DNA of 64,000 bases from JACQFK01 sp964619955 (GCA_964619955.1 CAZUJF010000010.1:1-64000); one strand, 5' to 3'. Positions 51,634 through 59,756 are shown, counted from the first letter of the stretch. Notes: a model not told the origin generated them from the sequence alone. Made by a program: numbers and translations.

Positions 51634-53535
51634 ATGGACGCCCCCACGCCGGATCCCGAGGAGAGCACGGTCTTCAAGTCCACCCCGTTCGGCAAGTACA
51701 CGCTGCTTCGCAAGCTGGGCAAGGGGGGCATGGGGATCGTGTACGAGGCGCTCGACACGGTCCTGAACCGCCGGGTGGCGGTAAAGCTGCTGGTGCCCTC
51801 CTCCGACGGCGGCGGGGAGAGCCGCGACGAGCAGGACCGCTTCCTCCGGGAGGCGCGCCTGAGCGCCGCGCTGCCGAAGCATCCGCACATCGTGAGCGTC
51901 TACGAGGCGGGCGTGATCGACGGACGCCAGTTCCTGGCGATGGAGTTCATCGAGGGCCAGCAGTTCGGCGCCTGGCGCATCGGGCATCCGGTCCGGGAGC
52001 AGGTCGCCCTGCTCCGCGACATCGCCCTCGCCGTTCAGCACGCCCACGACCACGGGGTGATCCACCGCGACCTGAAACCCGCGAACATCCTCGTGGACGG
52101 CCGCGGCCGGCCCCACGTCACGGATTTCGGCCTGGCCAAGTCCCACGTGAAGGAGTTGGACCGTTCGATCACCACCTCCGGCGTGGTGGTCGGCACGCCC
52201 GCCTACATGAGCCCCGAACAGGCGCAGGGCCTGAAGAGCATCGACGGGCGATCGGACGTCTTCACGCTGGGCACCATCCTCTACGAGGTGCTGACGGGAC
52301 ACATGCCCTTCGAGGCCGAGACGGCGATGCAGGTGCTCGTGGCGGTCATCGAACATCCGGCGCCGCTGCCCTCGCAGGTGGCGGCGGCCCTGGGGCTGGC
52401 CCCGGTGGATGCGGGTCTTGAATCGGTCTGCCTGACGGCGCTCGCGAAGAGCCCCGAGAAACGCTACCCCGGCGCCGCGGCGTTCGCGCAGGCGCTGTCG
52501 CTCTGGCTGGAGAAGCCGGAGCCGCCCGTTCCGCACCCGGTCCCCGCGCGGCGGCCGTGGGCCACGCTGGCCGTGCTCGCCCTGCTGCTCGCCGGTTTCA
52601 TCACCTATGCCGCGCTGCCCGCAGGTCCTCCGGCGGCGGCGCCCTGGCCCGTCATCGAGGGGCACGACGGCCGCGTGATGGGCGTGGTCTTCACCCCGGA
52701 CGGGAAGCGGCTCCTGTCCGGCGGCTCCGACGGCACGGTCCGCATCTGGGATCTGGAGCATAAGCGTCAGCTCGGCGCCCTGGGTCCGCTGAACGGAAAG
52801 ATCGAGTCGCTGGCGCTGTCTTCGGACGGGCTTGCCGTGGCGGCGGTGACGGAGGACGAGGACGACGGGGATGCGCCGGGCGAGGCCGTGATCTGGGAGC
52901 TGGCGGACGGAAAGGTCAGGGTCCGGCTGGACGGCCACGACACGGGCCTCAACGCCGTGGCGTTTTCGCGGGACGGCAGGGTCCTGGCGACCGGCGACAA
53001 GCGGGGCATGCTGCGGCTCTGGGATGCCGCCACCGGCGCGCTCCGGCTCGAGAAGAAGGCTCACGAGCAGCCGATCCGCTCGATCGCGTTCGGTCCGCAG
53101 GGAGGCTTCGCCACCGCGAGCTGGGACCACAGCGTGCGGCTCTGGGGGCCGGACGGCGCGGCGCGAGGAACGCTGAAGGGCTTCAAGCAGGGCATCTGGG
53201 GGGTGGCGGTGTCGCCGGACGGCCTGAAGGTGGCGACGGCGGATTCCGAGAAGAAGGTGCGGCTCTGGACGCTGGCGAAGCCGGACCAGCCGCGCCTGCT
53301 GGGGACGCACGAGAAGGAGGCGGTCTGCGTGGCCTTCTCGGCGGACGGCCGGCGCGTGGCCTCCGGCGGCTGGGACCGCGTCGCGCGGGTCTGGGATGCC
53401 GAAGGCGGCGGCGAAGTGGCCTCCTTCGCGGGTCACACGGACTTCGTCTGGGGCCTGGCCTGGTCCCCGGACGGCCGCCTGCTCGCGAGCGCGGGGCTGG
53501 ACGGCAAGGTCCGCCTCTGGCTCCTCCCCCGATAG
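51634..53535 (+). CDS. Ser/Thr protein kinase with transmembrane helix and WD40 propeller
   Basis: A 633-residue membrane kinase. The N-terminal Hanks-type kinase domain (about 20-290) has GKGGMGIVYEAL, Lys51 (VAVKLL), HRDLKPAN with Asp146, DFGLA (Asp164) and GTPAYMSPEQ. One membrane helix follows (about 306-328, WATLAVLALLLAGFITYAAL). The outside part has seven WD40 repeats (GHDGRVMGVVFTPDG, DLEHKRQLG, WDHSVRLWG, DGKVRLWLLPR). It probably senses an external ligand through the propeller. Such architecture is common in planctomycetes. Confidence 0.92.
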   Translation: MDAPTPDPEESTVFKSTPFGKYTLLRKLGKGGMGIVYEALDTVLNRRVAVKLLVPSSDGGGESRDEQDRFLREARLSAALPKHPHIVSVYEAGVIDGRQFLAMEFIEGQQFGAWRIGHPVREQVALLRDIALAVQHAHDHGVIHRDLKPANILVDGRGRPHVTDFGLAKSHVKELDRSITTSGVVVGTPAYMSPEQAQGLKSIDGRSDVFTLGTILYEVLTGHMPFEAETAMQVLVAVIEHPAPLPSQVAAALGLAPVDAGLESVCLTALAKSPEKRYPGAAAFAQALSLWLEKPEPPVPHPVPARRPWATLAVLALLLAGFITYAALPAGPPAAAPWPVIEGHDGRVMGVVFTPDGKRLLSGGSDGTVRIWDLEHKRQLGALGPLNGKIESLALSSDGLAVAAVTEDEDDGDAPGEAVIWELADGKVRVRLDGHDTGLNAVAFSRDGRVLATGDKRGMLRLWDAATGALRLEKKAHEQPIRSIAFGPQGGFATASWDHSVRLWGPDGAARGTLKGFKQGIWGVAVSPDGLKVATADSEKKVRLWTLAKPDQPRLLGTHEKEAVCVAFSADGRRVASGGWDRVARVWDAEGGGEVASFAGHTDFVWGLAWSPDGRLLASAGLDGKVRLWLLPR

Positions 53536-53542
53536 CCAAAAC

Positions 53543-53576
53543 CGGTCTGCTTTTGAGCATGCTCAAAAGCAGACCG
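53543..53576. terminator. 34-bp perfect palindrome, bidirectional terminator
   Basis: Both arms are exact inverse complements over 34 bp (arm CGGTCTGCTTTTGAGCA). It lies between the kinase stop (53535) and the stop of msrB (53588) on the other strand. The arms contain internal TTTT/AAAA and the flanks have short T-runs (TCTTCTATGTTTT on the plus side, GGTTTTGGCT on the minus side). A bidirectional intrinsic terminator is the simplest reading. Confidence 0.75.
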
Positions 53577-53587
53577 TCTTCTATGTT

Positions 53588-54019
53588 TTAGCGGCGCTCC
53601 ACGAACTGGAGCGAGAGGGAGTTGATTCAGTGGCGCTTGCCCGTGGGCGGCGGGCCGTCGTCGAAGATGTGCCCGAGATGCCCGCTGCAGCGGGAGCACA
53701 CCGCCTCCAGCGCCCCGCCCTCGCTCCGCGTGCCGACGCTTCCCGGGATCGCGTCCCAGAACGAGGGCCAGCCGCAGGCGTCGTACTTGGTCTTCGAGTC
53801 GTAGAGCGCCTGCCCGCAGCCCGCGCAGGCGTAGATCCCGTCCGCCTGGTGATGCAGGTACGCCCCCGTGTAGGGGCGCTCCGTCCCGCCCTGCCGCAGC
53901 ACGTAGAACTGCTCGTTGCTCAGCCGCTTCCGCCACTCCCCTTCCGAGGACGGCAGCGCCGACTCCGGCCGGCCCGGCGTCTCGCAGCCGGCGCAATCGA
54001 TCTTCCGGGGCTCATCCAT
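53588..54019 (-). CDS. msrB: Peptide methionine-R-sulfoxide reductase, putative selenoprotein (Sec131)
   Basis: MsrB reduces methionine-R-sulfoxide in proteins. The conserved body is present: zinc Cys pairs C65/C68 (YACAGCG) and C108/C111 (CSRCSGH), YDACGWPSFWDAIPG and GHLGHIFDDGPPPTGKRH. The family then continues with the catalytic motif C-x-N-S. Here the frame has TGA at 53629-53627 precisely at that position and goes on INSLSLQFVERR to a TAA at 53588. This matches the Sec-containing mammalian MsrB1. A hairpin follows the TGA at the correct distance. The product would be 143 residues. The start is 7 nt from a TAGAAT box. Confidence 0.82.
53595..53613 (-). promoter_or_regulatory. Putative bacterial SECIS element of msrB
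   Basis: On the minus strand CGCTCCA and TGGAGCG form a 7-bp stem around loop GTTCG. The loop begins 20 nt after the TGA, and its first base is G. Published bacterial SECIS models ask for an apical loop 16-37 nt behind the UGA with G among its first two bases, so it fits. It lies within the coding region, as expected for bacteria. Confidence 0.6.
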
Positions 54020-54026
54020 CCCCCGG

Positions 54027-54032
54027 ATTCTA
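54027..54032 (-). promoter_or_regulatory. -10 box of msrB, leaderless spacing
   Basis: TAGAAT on the minus strand, 7 nt (CCGGGGG) before the ATG of msrB. A second TAGAAT at 54057-54062 on the plus strand serves the divergent gene, 9 nt before its ATG. Confidence 0.5.
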
Positions 54033-54071
54033 CCTCCCGGGAGCCGCCCGATCCCTTAGAATCCTCCCTCC

Positions 54072-54893
54072 ATGAGTTTCACCACGATCAGCACCGCGAC
54101 CCTCGCCGTCACCCGGGCGCCCGCCCCTCTCACGGACATCCAGAATGCCGGCAAATTGATGGTGCTCTCCTGCACGGGCATGCAGGCCCGCGGCGAAGTC
54201 ACCCTCGGGGGGGCCCCCGGGGCGCCTCCCCCCGCCGGCGTGAACCTCATCCCGCGGACCGCGCCCTTCTCCACCCGCGTCGGCTGGCGGGCGGGCTGGG
54301 TCCAGCTGTTCACCCAGGAGAAGGTGCAGGGAGTCTGGACCTCGCCCGATCCCACGGGGGGCGGACTGCTCGAGGAGCACGACACCTTCACGGCCCTCGA
54401 CGGCGGCGACGAGGTCGCCTCGGAATATTTCTGTTCGCAGAAACCCGGCTTCTACCACCGCTTCACCCCCGAACGGCCGACCGCGCAGCTCGCCTTCATC
54501 GACATCCCCATCCATTACTTCGAGATGGAAAAACCCGCCCCCGCGGGCAAAGGCCCCGCGCCGTTCCGCCTGGCTTCCGTCCAGCTCCGCTTCAGCTTCA
54601 TCCTCGCGCTGCTGGTGCGGGACCCCGAGGACCACTTCCATGTCCTCAAGTCGCTGCCCTGGACCTTTCATCTCCAGTACCGGCGCTCCCAGCTCGTCCC
54701 CGGTCATGCCTTCGAGTCCTGGGCCGTCGTCCCCTCGGGCACGCGCGCCGGGGCCGGGAACGTGACCCCGGGGGCGCCCCAGGCCCTGGTGAGCCTCCTG
54801 CAAAACCCTCCCCGGCAGAGCGCGAATCAGCTCGCCTCCGCCGCGCCGACGACCCGGATCCTCGGCGCCCTCGAACTCAAACGCCATCTTTGA
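54072..54893 (+). CDS. Unknown protein, 273 residues
   Basis: No family was recognised. The protein has no signal peptide or membrane helix. Visible parts are an opening FTTISTATLAVTRAPAP, a Gly/Pro-rich region GAPGAPPPAGVNLIP (about 47-62), an aromatic middle (ASEYFCSQKPGFYHRFTPE) and a hydrophobic stretch RLASVQLRFSFILALLVRD (about 165-185) that could pack in a beta sandwich. It is divergent from msrB and convergent with the cyclophilin gene. TAGAAT stands 9 nt before the ATG. Confidence 0.6.
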   Translation: MSFTTISTATLAVTRAPAPLTDIQNAGKLMVLSCTGMQARGEVTLGGAPGAPPPAGVNLIPRTAPFSTRVGWRAGWVQLFTQEKVQGVWTSPDPTGGGLLEEHDTFTALDGGDEVASEYFCSQKPGFYHRFTPERPTAQLAFIDIPIHYFEMEKPAPAGKGPAPFRLASVQLRFSFILALLVRDPEDHFHVLKSLPWTFHLQYRRSQLVPGHAFESWAVVPSGTRAGAGNVTPGAPQALVSLLQNPPRQSANQLASAAPTTRILGALELKRHL

Positions 54894-54924
54894 ACCTTCC
54901 GCACCCGGGAGCCTCAAGGGCGGA

Positions 54925-55536
54925 TTACGGATCCACGATCCGGGCGGTCTTGATGAAGTCGAGGTCCTTGAAGTCCTTCTTCAGCCACGCGTTGCCCAGG
55001 TCGTAGATTTTCGCCTGCCCGGGACCGCGTCCCTTCGGGGCCCCGTCGCCGTACCCGGCGTGCAGCTGATCCATGACCTCCAGGCCCTCCGTCACCGCGG
55101 CGAAGGGGGCGAAGCCGGACCTGTCGAGGGCGGCGTTGTCCTTCAGGTTGAAGAACAGGTTCGTCGTGCGCGTGTCCGGACCGCCCTTCGCGAAGACCAG
55201 CGTGCCGCGCAGGTTCTTCTGGACGACGGGGTCGTCCCCGATCGGCGCGGCCTTCCACGCCGCGGCCGTCGCGGGGTCCCCGTGGATGCCGAACTGCGCG
55301 ATGTATTTCGGAAGCACCCGGTAGAAGCGGGTCTCGTCGTAGTAGCCGTTCTTCACGAGGTTGAAAAAACGGTCCGCCCCCTTGGGCGCCCACGCGCGGG
55401 TGACCTTGAGGACGATGTCCCCCTTCGAGGTTTCGAGCTTCACCGCGAATTCGGCGGGCGCCGGAAGATTCAGCTCCGGTTTCTTGGGGTCCAGCAGGGA
55501 GGCCTGCAGGGCCAGGAGGGCCGCGCACGCGAACAC
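54925..55536 (-). CDS. Cyclophilin-type peptidyl-prolyl isomerase, exported
   Basis: A protein of about 203 residues with an N-terminal hydrophobic segment (VFACAALLALQAS) as export signal. The cyclophilin core follows: VKLETSKGDIVLKVTRAWAP, RFFNLVKNGYYDETRFYRVL, the active Arg likely in that segment, QFGIHGDPATAAAW, TLVFAKGGPDTRTTNLFFNL and a VTEGLEVMDQLH ending. The start is uncertain: GTG at 55536 lies 7 nt after TACACT, and a TTG two codons earlier is the alternative. It is divergent from the DUF1080 gene. Confidence 0.82.
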   Translation of the reverse strand: MFACAALLALQASLLDPKKPELNLPAPAEFAVKLETSKGDIVLKVTRAWAPKGADRFFNLVKNGYYDETRFYRVLPKYIAQFGIHGDPATAAAWKAAPIGDDPVVQKNLRGTLVFAKGGPDTRTTNLFFNLKDNAALDRSGFAPFAAVTEGLEVMDQLHAGYGDGAPKGRGPGQAKIYDLGNAWLKKDFKDLDFIKTARIVDP

Positions 55537-55596
55537 GATCAAAAGTGTAGCGGGAAATCCTTTCCTCGACGGATGATTTCGGTCAAAGTGCGCCTC

Positions 55597-56139
55597 ATGA
55601 GAATGCTCCTTCCGCTGCTCCTGCTCGGCTGTTCCGCGACCGCCGGGGCCCCCCAGGACGGATTCGAACCCCTCTTCAACGGGAAGGATCTGACGGGCTG
55701 GGGCTACAAGTCGGGCGCCCCGTTCGACGGGAAGACGGAGGCCTCCGACGGACGCTACAGCGCCAGGGACGGGAAGATCGTCGTCAATCCGGGCAAGGGC
55801 ATCGCGCAGCTGTGGACGACGCGCCAATTCCCGAAGGACTTCGAGCTCCGCCTGGAATTCCGCGCCGCGGTGAACGCCGACAGCGGCCTCTTCGTCCGCA
55901 AGCCGCAGCTTCAGGTCCGCGACTACCTCGTCGCCGGGCCCTACAAGAAACTGCTGAAGTACAAGCCCCAGGACTGGAACGAGATCGTCGTCGTCGTGAA
56001 GGGCGACACCGCGCATTGCACCTGCAACGGCGAGGTCCTGGAGGCGGCGCTCAAGCTGCCCGCCACGGGCGGCATCGGGCTGGAGGCCGACCGGGACCAG
56101 CTGGAGTACCGGAACCTCCGCATCAAGGAAGCGCCCTAA
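55597..56139 (+). CDS. DUF1080 (3-keto-disaccharide hydrolase-like) lipoprotein
   Basis: A 180-residue lipoprotein with lipobox LLGC (Cys about residue 11). DUF1080 features: DGFEPLFNGKDLTGWGYKSG, ASDGRYSARDGKIVVNPGKG, FPKDFELRLEFRAAVNADSG and DWNEIVVVVKGDTAHCTCNG, ending LEYRNLRIKEA. This jelly-roll family contains hydrolases of 3-keto sugars. ATG at 55597 gives the best signal; an ATG 24 bp upstream is possible. Its end overlaps the peroxiredoxin-like gene on the minus strand by 4 bp. Confidence 0.87.
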   Translation: MRMLLPLLLLGCSATAGAPQDGFEPLFNGKDLTGWGYKSGAPFDGKTEASDGRYSARDGKIVVNPGKGIAQLWTTRQFPKDFELRLEFRAAVNADSGLFVRKPQLQVRDYLVAGPYKKLLKYKPQDWNEIVVVVKGDTAHCTCNGEVLEAALKLPATGGIGLEADRDQLEYRNLRIKEAP

Positions 56140-56648
56140 CCCAGGGCGAAGCGGCGGACGTCCGCGTCGTCGGCGATGCTCCGGTTGACGTGCGTGCGCA
56201 CGACGCGGCCCCCCTCCAGCAGCACCGCCCCGCCCAGCTGCCGGGCATCGCCCTGCGGCAGACCCGCGCCGTGTTTCAGGATCGACCACGCACCCTTGAA
56301 GACGACGCGCAGGTTGACGAAGCTGCGCCAGCCGCCCCGTATCAGGCCGAAGGCGCGGAAGAGGTCCAGCCCGGGATCGCTGACCCGCGGCAGATCCTGC
56401 AGCGCATAGGCGGGCAGGACTTCCGCCGCGCGGGCTTCGGGGTCCGGATGGACCAGGACCGGGCGGATGCCCGCGGCTTCAAGCTCCCGGCGCACGGCCG
56501 AGAGGCGCTGCAGCGCGTCGCGGCAGAACGTTCAGCCCAGATGCCTCAGAAAGACGAGCAGCGTCCGGCCCGAAGCCGCGACTCCGGACAGCGGCGTGCC
56601 GTCCTGCGTGATCGCACGGAGAAGGGCCTCCTCGGTCGCCGTGCCCAT
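56136..56648 (-). CDS. Peroxiredoxin-like UxxC protein, putative selenoprotein (Sec39)
   Basis: A thioredoxin-fold protein of the AhpC/TSA-related peroxiredoxin-like family. Reading from ATG 56648 the frame gives TLLVFLRHLG, then TGA (56534-56532), then TFCRDALQRLSAVRREL and a complete C-terminal part (VHPDPEARAAEVL, DLFRAFGLIRGGW). In this family the motif is HxGCxFCRE; the TGA is exactly the first Cys, so the product would carry U39-T-F-C42. Translated this way it has 170 residues, a normal length. A hairpin follows the TGA. The gene starts 3 bp behind the LamG protein gene, forming an operon. Confidence 0.8.
56505..56516 (-). promoter_or_regulatory. Putative bacterial SECIS element of the UxxC protein gene
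   Basis: On the minus strand GCGC-TGCA-GCGC forms a short hairpin, lengthened by two more pairs outside a single mismatch. The loop starts 19 nt after the TGA and has G as its second base, consistent with the bacterial SECIS consensus. The stem is short, so it is weaker than the one in msrB. Confidence 0.45.
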
Positions 56649-56651
56649 GCG

Positions 56652-57794
56652 TCACCCCCGGCGGCGGAGGAAGGCCAGCAGGGAGATCAGCCCCAGCAGC
56701 AGCAGGACCGGCGAACCCGGCGAGGCGGCGCCGCAGGTGCAGTTGTCGTCGGAGGCCCCCTCCTCGTGGTCCTCGTAGCGGGGCGGCGGCGCCAGCGAGG
56801 TCGCGGTCGACGTGCCGGAGATCCCGCTCTCCGCCACGCTGACGGCGCGCACCGCATACTCCCAGGAGGATCCCCCGTAGGCGGTGTAGTCCAGGTAGCT
56901 GGTGACGGGGGTCGAGGGGACGATCACGGTGAAGGCGCCCGTCGAGCCCGCCGGCCGGCGCAGGACGCGGTACGAGTACGTCACCGCCTGGGGCGGCGCG
57001 GTCCAGGTCAGCATGATTTCATTCACCGCGGCGGTGGCCGTGACGCCCGTCGGGGCGGGCACGCCTGCCGCCAACACCGACACTTCGTTCGCGTCCAGCG
57101 CCCGATTGTACAGGCGCAGGTCGTCGATCATGCCGGGGAAGTAATGCTGATCGTTCGAGTTGCGCATGCCGATGCCGGTCGAGGCCGTTCCACCCCCCAG
57201 GGCACCGGCAAACACCACGCTGGTGGGCGCATTCAGGCCCCGGTACAGCCGGAGATTGGTCCCGTCGAACGTGGCCGCGAGATGGATCCAGGCGCCGGTC
57301 GGGAGGGTGAACGCCTCCTCGGCGTTCCGCCAGGCGCCGGCGATGTTCGACCAGATGCGCGGGCGGAAGTTCGTCCCGTCCTCATTGAGGCTGAGCACGA
57401 AGCCGCCGCCCGTCTCCTTGAACGAGACGATGGACTGGCGGGTCCCCGTCGATCCCGTCCGCTGGATCCAGACCGACACCGTGTAGGCGTTGAGACCGCC
57501 CGCGAAATCCTGGACGGTCAATCCCTGGCTGCTGCCGTTGAATTGCAGGGATCGCGCCGTCACGCCGGGATCCGTGTTGTAGCTCAGCGGCGCCACGGTG
57601 GCGCTGGGGACGGGAAAGGCTCCCGTCTTGTAATTCGCCACCGGGGAGCCCGCGATCACGTTCGCCGCCGCGGTTCCGGACGTCTCATCCAGTTTCCAGT
57701 AGGAGATCGGCCCCGTGGGGACCGCCGGCTCCTGCGCGGCCCGCGCCACGCCCGCCATCGCCAGAAACAATCCGACCGCCCAGCGCTCACCCAT
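56652..57794 (-). CDS. LamG-FN3 exported protein with C-terminal sorting tail
   Basis: A 380-residue protein with signal peptide (MGERWAVGLFLAMAGVARA). LamG/concanavalin-like domain about 30-235 (ISYWKLDETSGTAAANVI, YTVSVWIQRTG, WIHLAATFDGTNLRLYRG, GMIDDLRLYNRALDANEV). One fibronectin type III domain follows (about 238-335, PTGVTATAAVNEIMLTWTAP). The C-terminus is a Cys-containing stretch (DDNCTCGAASPGS), a hydrophobic helix and RRR, the layout of a MYXO-CTERM-like sorting signal. It is probably a surface protein anchored via that tail. ATG at 57794 has GGGGGG close by. Confidence 0.82.
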   Translation of the reverse strand: MGERWAVGLFLAMAGVARAAQEPAVPTGPISYWKLDETSGTAAANVIAGSPVANYKTGAFPVPSATVAPLSYNTDPGVTARSLQFNGSSQGLTVQDFAGGLNAYTVSVWIQRTGSTGTRQSIVSFKETGGGFVLSLNEDGTNFRPRIWSNIAGAWRNAEEAFTLPTGAWIHLAATFDGTNLRLYRGLNAPTSVVFAGALGGGTASTGIGMRNSNDQHYFPGMIDDLRLYNRALDANEVSVLAAGVPAPTGVTATAAVNEIMLTWTAPPQAVTYSYRVLRRPAGSTGAFTVIVPSTPVTSYLDYTAYGGSSWEYAVRAVSVAESGISGTSTATSLAPPPRYEDHEEGASDDNCTCGAASPGSPVLLLLGLISLLAFLRRRG

Positions 57795-57872
57795 GGCCAC
57801 CCCCCGAGTATCCACCGCCTCTTACTTCCTGATGTATTCCCCCCCGGCGGGATATCGGGTGCAAAAAAAATG

Positions 57873-58964
57873 TTATCGCTGATAGATGGGCAGGAAATGG
57901 TTGCGGACGGCGAGGGCGAGGACGGAGAGCGCGGTGCAGTAGACGGTGCCCGCCTCGGATTCGCGGTGCTCCGTGGCGCTCCAGGAGCCGTCGGACTGCT
58001 GGATCGGCAGCAGGGCGCCCTCGACCTGCTTGCGCGCCCGGAGGGCGTCCTCGCCGCCCCGCTGGTACATCCCCTGCGCGTAGTAGTAGGTGCCGTAGTA
58101 GAACCACTTCCCGTCCGTGTCGAGCGTCTGGTCGCGCAGCCAGGCGGCCGTCCCGGACACCTCGAGCCCCTCGTAGTTCCCGCACATCGGCAGCGCGAGC
58201 AGCCCCGCGGCCGCGGTCGAATACACGGGCTGGCGCCCGTTGATGCCGTAGGCGAAGGCGCTCTTCAGGTCCGTGGGTTTCCCGTCCGCCCCGCGCGGCG
58301 AGTAATAACAGCCCTTGATGTACGTCACGGCGCGATCGATCGCGCCTTTGGGGACCTCGAGCCCGCCGTTGTGCGCGGAGCGCAGGGCCATCACCTGCCA
58401 GATCGTCGCCGAGAGATCGGAGTCGTAGGAATCCGGCGTGTAGCGCCAGCCCCCCTCGTGCTCCGAGTCCTTGGACACCGACTGCGAACGCAGGATGAGA
58501 CGGACGGCGGCGATGCAGCGGTCGCGGATGAGGCGGTCCTGGATGCCGTCCGCCCCCATGCCGAGGAACTCCCCCAGCATGAGCGTGACGATCCCGTGCC
58601 CGTACATGCGGGAGCCGTCCTGGCCGCCGAAGTAGCCCTCGGAATCCTGGTGCTCGGGGCGCAGCACGAAGTCCAGCGCCTTCCTCATCACCTGCCCCTC
58701 CGGGGTCTCGTCGGAGGCCTGGTGTCCGGCGGCGGCGAAGGCCATCAGCGACAGGGCCGTGATGGCCGTGCGGTTCCCCCAGAGCCACTTCGACTGGACC
58801 GCGCCCTCCTTGTCCTGCTGGCTCATGAGGAATTGCAGGCCGCGCCGGAGGGCGATGTCCACGCGGTCGACGGGCGGGGCGGCTTTCGGCCGGGCCGGCG
58901 GATCCTGGAGGGGGACGGCGCCGGCCAGCAGCAGCGCCAGGCAGGCCGGCATCAGCTTCGTCAT
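57873..58964 (-). CDS. Squalene-cyclase/prenyltransferase-repeat exported protein
   Basis: A 363-residue protein with signal peptide (MTKLMPACLALLLAGAVP). The body is an alpha/alpha barrel of prenyltransferase/squalene-oxidase repeats: ALRRGLQFLMSQQDKEGAVQ, MYGHGIVTLMLGEFLGMGAD, GGWRYTPDSYDSDLSATIWQ and VYCTALSVLALAVRNHFLPI. The catalytic DxDD of squalene cyclases is not apparent, so it is not a cyclase; planctomycetes have many exported proteins of this kind with unknown role. GGAG precedes the ATG. Confidence 0.87.
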   Translation of the reverse strand: MTKLMPACLALLLAGAVPLQDPPARPKAAPPVDRVDIALRRGLQFLMSQQDKEGAVQSKWLWGNRTAITALSLMAFAAAGHQASDETPEGQVMRKALDFVLRPEHQDSEGYFGGQDGSRMYGHGIVTLMLGEFLGMGADGIQDRLIRDRCIAAVRLILRSQSVSKDSEHEGGWRYTPDSYDSDLSATIWQVMALRSAHNGGLEVPKGAIDRAVTYIKGCYYSPRGADGKPTDLKSAFAYGINGRQPVYSTAAAGLLALPMCGNYEGLEVSGTAAWLRDQTLDTDGKWFYYGTYYYAQGMYQRGGEDALRARKQVEGALLPIQQSDGSWSATEHRESEAGTVYCTALSVLALAVRNHFLPIYQR

Positions 58965-59003
58965 CGCTGCTACTCCTACGTTTGCCGGAGCCGCCCCGAG
59001 GAT

Positions 59004-59726
59004 ATGATGCGCGGAATGATCCTGCTATTCGCCGCGCTGGCCCTGGCCGTCCAGGAGCCCGCGGCCCCCCAGGACCCGGCGCCCCTCGAGCGGAGGAAGC
59101 TGGAACTGGAATTGCGCCGCTTCGAGGTCCGCCAGAAGCTCCAGGAGGCGCCTCCGGAGGGGCGCAAGGATCTCGAGGAGCAGCTGGGACAGATCGATCG
59201 CGACCTGGCCGACCTGCGCCGCAAGATCGACGAGGAGCAGCGGAACGGCCCCGCTTCCTGGGTGCGCTCCCTGCGCCTGGAAGGCGAGGCCCTGATGACG
59301 CACTGGGACAACGACCTCGAACTCAAGGACGGTTTCGGCTGGGGGGTCGGGCTGCACCTGCCGGATCCGCTCACGTTCCGCTACCGCCGCTGGGATCCGC
59401 GCGACGAACTGGGGGACGCCGGCGCCACGGTGCAGGTCTACGAGATCGGCCTGCACTGGGGGACCAACGTCACGGAGGAATTCCCCGTCACGTTCACGCT
59501 GGGCACGGCGTTCGGCTGGGTGCACCTGGACAGTTCCGCGCACGGCTCCGACAGCGACACCGGCTGGATCTGGACGACGCAGCCGAACCTGGAATGGGAA
59601 GTCACGCGCCGCGCGCGGCTCACGCTGGGGGCCGACATCGACCTCATGCGCACGGACTTCAACAACGAGCGGACCCACACCTTCCACTCGTTCTCCGGCG
59701 TGCTCTCGCTGGAGCTGAAGTTCTGA
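59004..59726 (+). CDS. Exported coiled-coil/beta-barrel-like protein
   Basis: A protein of about 240 residues with a short signal (MILLFAALALAVQEP). A charged helix (about 28-75, RRKLELELRRFEVRQKLQE, DRDLADLRRKIDEEQRN) likely forms a coiled coil. The rest is beta-rich with alternating hydrophobic strands ending in Phe (GVLSLELKF), typical for an outer-membrane barrel-type fold. Starts at ATG 59004, 59007 or 59016 are possible; the last lies 7 nt after TATGAT. I do not recognise the family. Confidence 0.68.
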   Translation: MMRGMILLFAALALAVQEPAAPQDPAPLERRKLELELRRFEVRQKLQEAPPEGRKDLEEQLGQIDRDLADLRRKIDEEQRNGPASWVRSLRLEGEALMTHWDNDLELKDGFGWGVGLHLPDPLTFRYRRWDPRDELGDAGATVQVYEIGLHWGTNVTEEFPVTFTLGTAFGWVHLDSSAHGSDSDTGWIWTTQPNLEWEVTRRARLTLGADIDLMRTDFNNERTHTFHSFSGVLSLELKF

Positions 59727-59737
59727 GCTTTCTTCGT

Positions 59738-59753
59738 CGGCTACCAGCTACCG
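59738..59753 (-). repeat. Heptamer repeat behind a stop codon
   Basis: On the minus strand CGGTAGC, TGGTAGC, then CG: two units of the same heptamer family as at 1339-1369 and 29524-29552. It lies 4 nt behind the TAA of the esterase gene, in the short gap between two convergent genes. Confidence 0.6.
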
Positions 59754-59756
59754 TTC

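Noticed and set aside
53588..56648. UGA as a generally reassigned codon (changed genetic code)
   Set aside because: UGA ends several genes here at the expected length (for example ubiE and the isomerase-like gene), so only local recoding as Sec is plausible.
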